The notes under the pieces are model-generated. The model did no database searches and had not been told where the DNA came from. It worked only from the letters and a program-made list of their open reading frames with translations. Positions 8,299-15,600 of a stretch of DNA of 64,000 nucleotides are shown here, one piece after another (positions within the stretch are counted from its first letter, which is position 1; each line of letters starts with the position of its first letter). The DNA is from Rhodalgimonas zhirmunskyi (GTDB lineage Bacteria > Pseudomonadota > Alphaproteobacteria > Rhodobacterales > Rhodobacteraceae). The stretch is from contig JANFFA010000006.1 of assembly GCA_030848925.1 (NCBI GenBank), forward strand, positions 1 through 64,000, in the 5' to 3' direction. The position numbers were made by a program, and so were the translations under genes.

Positions 8299-11093
8299 TG
8301 CGCTTCGGCCCAGTTGGCGCCTTTGCCCGCGTCGACGATAAGCGGAATGTCGAGATGCACCGCCGGGGCGGCGGCGCTTTCCATCACCTCGCGGGCGATG
8401 TCGATCAGCTGATCAGCGGCGTCTTCGTCGACCTCGAACAGCAGTTCGTCGTGCACTTGCAGCAGCATCTTGGCGGGCTGGCCCTTGATCGCGTCGGGCA
8501 TGCGGATCATGGCGCGGCGGATCACGTCGGCGGCGGTGCCTTGGATCGGGGCGTTGATCGCGGCGCGTTTGGCGAAGCCCGCTTGCGGCCCCTTGGCGCC
8601 GATTTCGGGGGTGTGGATCTTGCGCCCGAACAGGGTGCTGACGTGGCCATGTTCCTTGGCATACGCTACCGTATCGTCCATGTAGGCGCGGATGCCGGGG
8701 TAGCGCTTGAAATACTCGTCGATGAAGGCCTGTGCCTCGCCGCGTGGGATGCGCAGGTTGCGCGCAAGGCCGAAGCCCGAGATGCCATAGATCACGCCGA
8801 AGTTGATCGCCTTGGCACGGCGGCGCACCTCGGGTGTCATCTCGTCCAGCGGGACATTGAACATTTCGCTCGCGGTCATGGCGTGGATGTCGAGGCCGTC
8901 GCGGAACGCCTGTTTCATCGTCTCGATCCCGGCGACATGGGCGAGGATGCGCAGCTCGATCTGGGAATAGTCGAGCGAGATCAGGGTCTTGCCCTCGGGC
9001 GCGACGAAGGCCTCGCGGATGCGGCGGCCTTCCTCGGTACGCACGGGAATGTTTTGCAGGTTCGGATCGGTCGAGGCGAGGCGGCCGGTGTTGGCGCCGG
9101 TTTGGACGTAAGAGGTATGCACGCGGCCAGTGTCGGGGTCGATATGGGTTTGCAGCGCATCCGTGTAGGTCGATTTCAGCTTTTGTAACTGGCGGTAATC
9201 GAGGATGCGGGCCGGGAAATCGTGCAGGGTGGCCAAGTCTTCGAGTACATCCGCCGGGGTGGACCATTGGCCCGTCTTGGTTTTCTTGCCACCTTCGAGC
9301 GACATTTCATCGAACAGGATCTGGCCGACCTGCGCGGGGCTTTGCACGTTGAATTCGTGGCCTGCCATCTCGTGGAGTTCCGCTTCCAGCGCGGCCATCT
9401 TCTGGGCGAAGGCGTTGGACATGCGGCTTAGCGTATCGCGATCGACCTGGATGCCGTTGCGCTCCATTTCGGCCAGCACGGGGACGAGGGGGCGTTCGAG
9501 CGTTTCGTAGACGGTGGTCACCCGCTCGCGGTGCAGGCGCGGTTTGAACAGGTGCCAGAGGCGGAGCGTGATGTCAGCGTCTTCGGCGGCGTATTTCACG
9601 GCCTCGTCAATCGGCACGCGATCGAAGGTGATGGCGGATTTGCCGGTGCCGAGCAGCGATTTGATCGGGATCGGCTCGTGGCCGAGGTAACGTTCGGACA
9701 GCGCATCCATGCCGTGATTGTGGATGCCCGAGAACATCGCGTAGGACATCAGCATGGTGTCGTCGATGGTGGAGACCTCGACGCCGTAATTGGCGAAGAT
9801 CTTGGCATCGTATTTCATGTTTTGCCCGATCTTCAGCACCGCGTCGGAGGCGAGGATCGGTTTCAGCGCGTCCAGCACCTGTTGCAGGGGCAATTGCCCC
9901 TCGGCCAGTTCATCCGAGCCGAACAGATCGTCGGACGCGCCGCTTTTGTGGGTGAGCGGGATATAGCAGGCCTCGCCCGGGATCACGGCGAGCGAGATTC
10001 CGACCAGTTCGGCCAGCATTTCGTTAAGCGAGGTGGTTTCGGTGTCGATGGCGACATAACCGCGTTTTTCGATAAGCGCGATCCAGCGATTGAGCGCTTC
10101 CATATCGCGGACACGTTCGTATTTCTCGGGCTCGATGGGCGGAAATTCGGGCGCGGGGGCATCATCGCCGGTGGCGACGGGGGTGTCTTCGATGATCGGG
10201 GCGTCGACTCCCATCTTGTCGGCGATGCGCTTGGAGAGGGTGCGGAATTCCATTTCGGCCAAGAAAGGAAGAAGCACCTCCGGGTCGGGATCGTGCACTT
10301 CGAGATCGTCGATGGTGAAATCGAGCGGCGTGTCTTCCTTGAGCTGGACAAGTTCGCGCGACATGAGGATCTGATCGGCCTTGTCGATCAGGGTTTCGCG
10401 GCGTTTGGGCTGCTTGATCTCCTCGGCGCGTGACAGCAGCGCATCGAGGTCGCCAAATTCGTTGATGAGAAGCGCGGCGGTCTTGATGCCGATGCCGGGC
10501 GCGCCAGGGACGTTGTCGACCGAGTCGCCGGCTAGCGCTTGCACATCAACGACACGCTCGGGGGGGACGCCGAATTTCTCGATCACGCCGTCGCGGTCGA
10601 TGCGGCGGTTCTTCATCGCGTCGAGCATTTCGACGCCACCGCCGACCAGCTGCATGAGGTCCTTGTCGGACGAGATGATGGTGACGCGGCCACCGAGCGC
10701 GCGCGCCTGCACGGCGAGGGTGGCGATGATGTCGTCAGCCTCGTAGCCTTCGACCTCGTGGCAGGCGACGTTGAAGGCCTTGGTGGCATCGCGCGTGAGC
10801 GGGAACTGCGGCACGAGGTCTTCGGGCGCGGGGGGGCGGTTGGCCTTGTACTTGTCGTAGATATCGTTGCGGAACGACTTGCCAGAATAGTCGAAAATCA
10901 CGGCGGCATGGGTGGGCGCGTCATCGCCGCCTGCCTCTTCGACGTATTTTTGCAGCATGTTGCAAAAGCCCGCGACAGCGCCGATCGGCAACCCGTCGGA
11001 TTTGCGCGTCAGCGGCGGCAGGGCGTGATAGGCGCGGAAGATGAAGGCCGAGCCGTCGATCAGATGCAGGTGGCAGCCTTTGCCGAAAGCCAT
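8295..11093 (-). CDS. polA: DNA polymerase I
   Basis: A 932-residue, three-domain Pol I for primer removal and repair synthesis. The N-terminal 5' nuclease begins LHLIDGSAFIFRAYHALP. The proofreading exonuclease is present and apparently intact (VAIDTETTSLNE, about residue 345). Polymerase motif A is SLDYSQIELRILAH, the O-helix region is RRRAKAINFGVIYG, and motif C is QVHDELLFEV close to the end. The start is ATG 11093 with GGGGAG upstream; an in-frame GTG at 11102 overlaps that site and is unlikely. It lies downstream of a cluster of hairpins that separates it from the zinc-finger gene. Confidence 0.98.
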   Translation of the reverse strand: MAFGKGCHLHLIDGSAFIFRAYHALPPLTRKSDGLPIGAVAGFCNMLQKYVEEAGGDDAPTHAAVIFDYSGKSFRNDIYDKYKANRPPAPEDLVPQFPLTRDATKAFNVACHEVEGYEADDIIATLAVQARALGGRVTIISSDKDLMQLVGGGVEMLDAMKNRRIDRDGVIEKFGVPPERVVDVQALAGDSVDNVPGAPGIGIKTAALLINEFGDLDALLSRAEEIKQPKRRETLIDKADQILMSRELVQLKEDTPLDFTIDDLEVHDPDPEVLLPFLAEMEFRTLSKRIADKMGVDAPIIEDTPVATGDDAPAPEFPPIEPEKYERVRDMEALNRWIALIEKRGYVAIDTETTSLNEMLAELVGISLAVIPGEACYIPLTHKSGASDDLFGSDELAEGQLPLQQVLDALKPILASDAVLKIGQNMKYDAKIFANYGVEVSTIDDTMLMSYAMFSGIHNHGMDALSERYLGHEPIPIKSLLGTGKSAITFDRVPIDEAVKYAAEDADITLRLWHLFKPRLHRERVTTVYETLERPLVPVLAEMERNGIQVDRDTLSRMSNAFAQKMAALEAELHEMAGHEFNVQSPAQVGQILFDEMSLEGGKKTKTGQWSTPADVLEDLATLHDFPARILDYRQLQKLKSTYTDALQTHIDPDTGRVHTSYVQTGANTGRLASTDPNLQNIPVRTEEGRRIREAFVAPEGKTLISLDYSQIELRILAHVAGIETMKQAFRDGLDIHAMTASEMFNVPLDEMTPEVRRRAKAINFGVIYGISGFGLARNLRIPRGEAQAFIDEYFKRYPGIRAYMDDTVAYAKEHGHVSTLFGRKIHTPEIGAKGPQAGFAKRAAINAPIQGTAADVIRRAMIRMPDAIKGQPAKMLLQVHDELLFEVDEDAADQLIDIAREVMESAAAPAVHLDIPLIVDAGKGANWAEAH

Positions 11094-11157
11094 GAGCGTC
11101 ACTCCCCGTTCGCGATTGGGCTCATATGTGCCATAGGGCGCGGCGGGGGGCTAGGGC

Positions 11158-11283
11158 GAATTCCTGCGAGGAATTCGTCCAAAAATCCTACGAGGATTTT
11201 TTTGGGGGTGTGTGATTGGGGTGTGGCTGGGCGCCCTAAAATTCTTCGAAAGAATTTTGGCGGTTTTCCGCGGCGGAAAACCG
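11158..11283. repeat. Cluster of four three-base-loop hairpins, locus 1
   Basis: Four perfect inverted repeats, each with a 3-base loop containing CG, fill the gap between polA and the zinc-finger gene. They are 11158-11176 (8-bp stem, loop GCG), 11181-11201 (9 bp, ACG, flanked by A and T runs), 11238-11258 (9 bp, CGA) and 11261-11283 (10 bp, CGG, ending next to the zinc-finger stop codon). The second has the form of a bidirectional intrinsic terminator. Stem sequences differ but the architecture is the same. A sister cluster is at 34173-34290. Confidence 0.85.
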
Positions 11284-11466
11284 TTACTCGACCTTGCCGC
11301 GGAACTCTTCGTGGATGATTTTCGCGTCGCAATAGGGGCATTCGACAAACCCGGTTTCATGCGGGATCGAAAGCCAGACACGCGGATGGCCGAGTGCCCC
11401 TTCGCCGCCGTCGCAAGAGACGCGCCATGAATCTGCATAACGGATTTCGGGAGCTTTGGTGACCAT
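11284..11466 (-). CDS. Zinc-finger domain protein (CHCC type)
   Basis: A 60-residue protein with the pattern C-x(n)-H-x-R-V-x-L, then ECPYCDAKI, which is the short zinc-binding fold also seen in mitochondrial complex I subunit NDUFS6 and its alphaproteobacterial relatives. Predicted ligands are Cys18 (RVSCDG), a histidine (HPRVWL or IPHET) and the two cysteines of CPYC. The start ATG 11466 has AGGA about ten bases upstream; the frame is open to 11502. Possible roles are in complex I assembly or as a free zinc protein; this is inferred from family only. Confidence 0.85.
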   Translation of the reverse strand: MVTKAPEIRYADSWRVSCDGGEGALGHPRVWLSIPHETGFVECPYCDAKIIHEEFRGKVE

Positions 11467-11526
11467 TGGCTTGGATTCCTGTGGCTGCGATACGGGCTGC
11501 AATATGGGCGAAGGCGGGCGGGGCCG

Positions 11527-13104
11527 TCAATCGGCGAAAAGATAGTCTGTTTTGGCGATTTCCATCGCCTTCTCATGCCCGATAGCGAGGAAGTTTTCCA
11601 GCGCGATGGCATTCGCACCGGGGCTGTCGGCCTCTCGCATGCGATTGTGGTTTTCATAGTTGGCATCGCGGATCTGGTCGATCTCGAACTGGATATCGCC
11701 GCGGATCGTGGGCAGAAGGCGATCAAGCGTTTCCTGCGGGGTTTTTTCACCCGCGAGGCCGACACGCATTGCGTGTCCGGTGAGGTAGTCATCGGTGAAG
11801 ATGCACTCGACCTCAAGCAGGCGCGTTGTCGAGCGGTCGTGGCAGAAATCATCGAGCAGATCCATGTTCGAAGGATCAAGGCAGATGATCAGCCGGTCAC
11901 TATCGTAGTAGTCGAACAGCATCCGCATCAGCGCGCGGCGGTGGCGGTGACGTTTGCCCATAGTCGATTGAATCCCGCCCAGATCGGGCAGCGGCGTCGA
12001 TTCCTCGTTAAAGAGGTATTCGATACAGGGGATGTTCGTCATCTGCCGGATGCGGTCCACAAGCCGCTTGGCGACGTGCCACTTTTTGCACACCACGATC
12101 AGCAATTCGCGTTCGCGGCCAAGTGAGCTTTCTGTTTCCCAGAAACGCGAGGCGAAGCGGCGGCCGATCCGGCCACGTCCGGTGAGGAATTTGAAGAGCG
12201 AGCGCCCCTCGTTGGAAATCTTGAAATCCCAGCCGCGTGTTGCGTAGAGCAGGCCGAGGCGGCGCTTGAGTTCTTTTGCCTCGGGCGAGATCTTGCGGGC
12301 GAAGAGGAAATCTTGGCTGAGCAACAGATCATAGTGATCGTTGTAGAAGGTCACCGGCATGCCGTAGTCAGTGAACATCAGGAAGGTGAGCGTGCGGCTT
12401 CGGATTTCATGTTCGGGAACGAGGTGGCGGACGAGGGTCTGAAAGAAGGTCTCGTCCGGGATCCACGTGGTGCGAAAGAAGCGCATCACATCGCGGCGTC
12501 GTTTGGTGAAATCGATGATCCATTCGATCGTGCGGCGGCGCAGGCACCACCACTGAGAGCCGATCATGATCTGAAGATCTTCGGGGATCTTGCGGGTGAG
12601 GCCGAGCCGCTTTTGCAGCGCGAACATGCCGTAGAAGCGCCTTTTCTGGGTGCGTTCGTTGAACCAGTGGCGATAGATCAGCCGTTCTTCTTTCCAGCCG
12701 GTCTTGATCCAGTCGCTGTCGAAATAATCGAAGCTTTCGATATAGTCGCAATCCTCGCGGTCGAGGAATTCATGCGCGTATTCGGCGGATTTGATCGCCA
12801 TGCAATCGCCCGACAGCATGTAGAAATGCGTGGCGCGTGGAAAAGCATCGACCGCCGCTTCGACCGCGTGCAACGTGGCCTGCACAAGAGACCATTCGCC
12901 CCAGCCGCACTTGATGCGCTTCTTTGAGAAGGTGACGTTGGGGTTGCCGTCGAGCGCATTTCGGATCTGGGTGTAGAATTCGGGCTTGGCGCTGGCATCA
13001 AAATGGATCGACATGTAGTCGCCCACCGCCGTCAACCGTTCGGCCTGCTTGATGATGGCCTCGGGGTCCTTGTGGCATAGCAATATGAAGGCGATCTTGG
13101 CCAT
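11527..13104 (-). CDS. GT14-type glycosyltransferase with DUF5928 C-terminal region
   Basis: A 525-residue protein. The first ~290 residues resemble core-2/I-branching beta-1,6-N-acetylglucosaminyltransferases (GT14): MAKIAFILLCHKDPEAI, THFYMLSGDCMAI, GSQWWCLRRRTIEWI and WIPDETFFQTL are the family blocks. The remaining part fits the DUF5928 region found behind such domains in Rhodobacterales, as I recall. No signal or membrane segment is seen, so it acts at the cytosolic face. It diverges from a sulfotransferase gene across 270 bases, suggesting joint work on a sulfated surface glycan. The actual acceptor is unknown. Confidence 0.85.
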   Translation of the reverse strand: MAKIAFILLCHKDPEAIIKQAERLTAVGDYMSIHFDASAKPEFYTQIRNALDGNPNVTFSKKRIKCGWGEWSLVQATLHAVEAAVDAFPRATHFYMLSGDCMAIKSAEYAHEFLDREDCDYIESFDYFDSDWIKTGWKEERLIYRHWFNERTQKRRFYGMFALQKRLGLTRKIPEDLQIMIGSQWWCLRRRTIEWIIDFTKRRRDVMRFFRTTWIPDETFFQTLVRHLVPEHEIRSRTLTFLMFTDYGMPVTFYNDHYDLLLSQDFLFARKISPEAKELKRRLGLLYATRGWDFKISNEGRSLFKFLTGRGRIGRRFASRFWETESSLGRERELLIVVCKKWHVAKRLVDRIRQMTNIPCIEYLFNEESTPLPDLGGIQSTMGKRHRHRRALMRMLFDYYDSDRLIICLDPSNMDLLDDFCHDRSTTRLLEVECIFTDDYLTGHAMRVGLAGEKTPQETLDRLLPTIRGDIQFEIDQIRDANYENHNRMREADSPGANAIALENFLAIGHEKAMEIAKTDYLFAD

Positions 13105-13307
13105 CTGGGGTGGTTCGCGCTCTCTGCTCTTTGCTTTGTTTATCTTGATAGTGGTTTACGAAGCGCGAATAAACACGGATTTCCGGATAAATCGCCTCTG
13201 TGGCGCACTGACGGTGGGTAAGCGGAGCAAGCGTTGGTGACGAACGCGCCCTCTGCGGCAGGCGCGGCAGCGCGGTCACAACAGTGCGTGACATGCACAA
13301 TCTCTAT

Positions 13308-13335
13308 TTGTTTAGGAAATTCTCATTGCTATAAG
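13308..13335 (+). promoter_or_regulatory. Candidate sigma-70 promoter for the sulfotransferase gene
   Basis: A -35-like TTGTTT at 13308-13313 and a -10-like TATAAG at 13330-13335 are separated by 16 bases. They lie about 40 bases before the sulfotransferase start, in a locally AT-rich part of the divergent gap. A start site near 13342 would leave a short leader that contains the GGAGG at 13360-13364. Read by eye only. Confidence 0.5.
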
Positions 13336-13374
13336 GCTACCAACAAAAAGAATTCAATCGGAGGCAGTGGTTCC

Positions 13375-14193
13375 ATGGGTTTTCCTGGGACATGGATGAC
13401 CGAAAGCGAAAGCATGGTCTATCGCGTGGTGCCGAAATGCGCCTGCTCGACCATCGGACAGATCATGTATTATTCGGATCACGGCGAGTTTTTCGACGGT
13501 GACATCCATGATGCGACCGATGGGTTGCACAAGTGGGCGCGCGACGAAAGTCAGCAGTTGATCAATGCCAATGTGAAGACGCACAATTCGTATGCCTTCA
13601 CCTGTGTGCGCAATCCTTACACGCGGATCCTGTCGAGTTTCTTCGACAAGATCTGTGGCATACAGCGCAACGGCAAGCGGTATCGCGGCAACCTTGTGCC
13701 GCTGCTGATCCAGAAATACGGAATCGAGGTGGGCAGCCCCGAGGATGATTTCGACTTCGACCAGATCGAGAGCTTTCGCCGGTTCCTTCTGTTTACGCGT
13801 GACACGATCCGTTGGCGGAGGCCGATGGAGCCGGACATCCACTGGAGCGCGATGAGCGGGCATGTGAGCACCTTCATCGTGAACGGCGGGCGGTATGACA
13901 AGATTTTCTGGACCGAGGACTTCAACGACGGGATGCAGCAGGTGCTCGAGGCGATCGAGACACCACATGATGTGAACCTGGCCGAGATTCCGCGCTTTAA
14001 CGAGAGCGAAGGGCATGGTCCGAAGCGGGCGCATCCGGTGGAAGATTATTTCGACGACCTGTCGATGCATCTTGTCTATGAAATCTATCACCGCGATTTC
14101 AACCTGTTCAAATACGACTTCGAAGACCCGTCGAACAAGATGCCGGTGGGCGAGATCGACCTCGACGAGATACACGCCAAGCTGGGCGAGTAA
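13375..14193 (+). CDS. PAPS-dependent sulfotransferase family protein
   Basis: A 272-residue sulfotransferase of the sulfotransferase family 2 / carbohydrate type. The 5'-phosphosulfate loop is VPKCACSTIGQ near residue 20, and the 3'-phosphate loop is CVRNPYTRILSSFF near residue 78. No membrane anchor is present, so it should work in the cytosol. The start ATG 13375 is preceded by GGAGG 10 bases away; the frame is open further upstream but would cross the putative promoter. The divergent GT14/DUF5928 gene suggests that the acceptor is a glycan. The acceptor cannot be read from the sequence. Confidence 0.88.
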   Translation: MGFPGTWMTESESMVYRVVPKCACSTIGQIMYYSDHGEFFDGDIHDATDGLHKWARDESQQLINANVKTHNSYAFTCVRNPYTRILSSFFDKICGIQRNGKRYRGNLVPLLIQKYGIEVGSPEDDFDFDQIESFRRFLLFTRDTIRWRRPMEPDIHWSAMSGHVSTFIVNGGRYDKIFWTEDFNDGMQQVLEAIETPHDVNLAEIPRFNESEGHGPKRAHPVEDYFDDLSMHLVYEIYHRDFNLFKYDFEDPSNKMPVGEIDLDEIHAKLGE

Positions 14194-14291
14194 GGGGTGG
14201 ATGCTGACCGGTGTTCGGCGCTCGGCTGCGCCGTCGCCCCGCCCACCGTCCCATGAGCCGCGGCTCCCGGTTGGCCGGGGGTGAAGGTCGT

Positions 14292-14768
14292 TTAGAGCTG
14301 TTTCGTGAAAGTGAGCGAGGTTGGCCGGGTGTAGCCCGGATGCGTTGTCTCACCTGTGGCGACGAAGCCGAGGGCGCGGAAGGTGGCGTGGTTTTCCAGG
14401 AGTTCGATGCGGGTTTGCAGCGTGATCGAGGGCAGGGCCAGCGCGCGGGCGATGGTTTCGGCCTGATTAATCATGACGCGGGCGAGGCCACGGCCGCGTT
14501 GCCGTGGATCGGTGGCGAGTTTGCCGAGATAGAGCGTGGCTGGTTTCGGGGTCAGGATCATGCAGGCGATTGGCGCGTCGCCTTCGAGAATGGCCCAGAC
14601 CTGATGACGGTTCGCTTCTTCGCTGAGGTTTTCGTGGGTCATGCGGGTGAGAGAGGAAGGCGGATCGATCCGCCCGTCCAAGTAAGCGAAGGCGCGATGC
14701 AGCAGCGACAGCACGCCGGGCAGGGCGGGCGCGTCGGCGGTGAGCCTTTGAGGGGCCAGTGTCGTCAT
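14292..14768 (-). CDS. GNAT family N-acetyltransferase
   Basis: A 158-residue single-domain GNAT. The acetyl-CoA signature is visible as LGKLATDPRQRGRGLARVMI around residues 82-100, with the Q/RxxGxG/A loop RQRGRGLA. The N-terminal part (HRAFAYLDGRIDPPSS) is the kind seen in small amino-group acetyltransferases. It is followed 154 bases upstream by another GNAT gene in the same direction, with a GTATTT-type repeat in between. The substrate is unknown. Confidence 0.88.
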   Translation of the reverse strand: MTTLAPQRLTADAPALPGVLSLLHRAFAYLDGRIDPPSSLTRMTHENLSEEANRHQVWAILEGDAPIACMILTPKPATLYLGKLATDPRQRGRGLARVMINQAETIARALALPSITLQTRIELLENHATFRALGFVATGETTHPGYTRPTSLTFTKQL

Positions 14769-14844
14769 TCAGTCCCTTGTTTTGGGGGCGGCTTCACAGC
14801 GACGGCATAGGCCCCGGCGGCGGCCTGTGATTCGCAGGAATGGG

Positions 14845-14872
14845 GCATGAGTATTTTCAGAAAAGTGAAAGG
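14845..14872 (+). repeat. GTATTT-type intergenic motif, copy 1
   Basis: The block reads GAGTATTTTCAGAAAAGTGA followed by AAGG. It matches copies at 45631-45660 and 55186-55214 closely, and more distantly the reverse-strand copies at 32405-32432 and 59769-59800. It lies between the two GNAT genes. No stem-loop is attached here. Confidence 0.7.
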
Positions 14873-14922
14873 ACTGGCGCGCCGTGGATGCGCTGTGGGT
14901 GCGCCGGGGGCGTGGTGGTGGG

Positions 14923-15384
14923 TTAGAGGTTTTTATGTAGGGACTTCTCCATGAACACGGAGGTGTCGGCGGCGGGGTAGGCGCCGAACGGGCCGCGGGG
15001 CGTAAAGCCGTGGCGGGCGTAGAGGCGGTGTGCGGCGTCGAGGCCGGTGCCGGTTTCAAGGCGGAGGTAGGGGAGGTTCGCGCTGCGAGCCTCGGCTTCG
15101 ATGTGGGAGAGAAGTGCATCGGCGAGGCCGTGGCCGCGGGCTTCGGGCGCGGTGAACATGGATTTGACTTCGCCGTAGCCCTGCATCCGGGCGAGGGCGC
15201 CGGTGGCCAGCGTGTTGCCGCCTTGGGAGGCGGCGAAGAGGGTAATGTGGGGCTCTGTCAGGGCGTCGAGCGAGAGGTAGTGGTTGGCCTCGGCCGCATA
15301 GAGGCTAGCCATCAGGGCATGGGAGGCCTCGAGCAGGGCGCGGACCGGGGGATCGAACGGGGAAGCGGGGGCGACATGGATCAT
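14923..15384 (-). CDS. GNAT family N-acetyltransferase
   Basis: A 153-residue GNAT. The acetyl-CoA binding segment is VKSMFTAPEARGHGLADALL (loop ARGHGLA), followed by the helix LSHIEAEARSANLPYLRLE and the family's common Y-x-R-x-G-F-T-P-R-G-P-F-G-Y ending, which is typical of putative acetyltransferases related to YjdJ/ElaA-like small enzymes. It is transcribed leftward, away from smc. The substrate is unknown. Confidence 0.88.
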   Translation of the reverse strand: MIHVAPASPFDPPVRALLEASHALMASLYAAEANHYLSLDALTEPHITLFAASQGGNTLATGALARMQGYGEVKSMFTAPEARGHGLADALLSHIEAEARSANLPYLRLETGTGLDAAHRLYARHGFTPRGPFGAYPAADTSVFMEKSLHKNL

Positions 15385-15508
15385 GGGCGTAGGGTTATGT
15401 GGGCGGCGCAGGAGGTCAAGAGGTGAGATTCGGGGGCGGTGGTTCGGGGCGAGTTTGTCGCGCAGACATGGATTCAGGGTCCATATTTTGGGGATAAACG
15501 CGATATCT

Positions 15509-15517
15509 TGTGGATAA
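15509..15517 (-). promoter_or_regulatory. Perfect DnaA-box sequence upstream of smc
   Basis: The 9-mer TGTGGATAA is the complement of the classical DnaA box TTATCCACA. It lies 84 bases before the smc start, beside a similar GGGGATAAA at 15490-15498. One such 9-mer is close to what chance allows in 64 kb on two strands, so a role in control by DnaA is only possible. Confidence 0.35.
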
Positions 15518-15600
15518 CTGGCGGGGCATCGCCGGATATGGGGTGGCGGCGTTGACTCGCGAGGGGCAGGGGACGCAAACTTGCCTGATATGTAGAATCA

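Noticed and set aside
14191-14290. Possible terminator after the sulfotransferase gene
   Set aside because: GC-rich inverted pieces are short and no T run follows.
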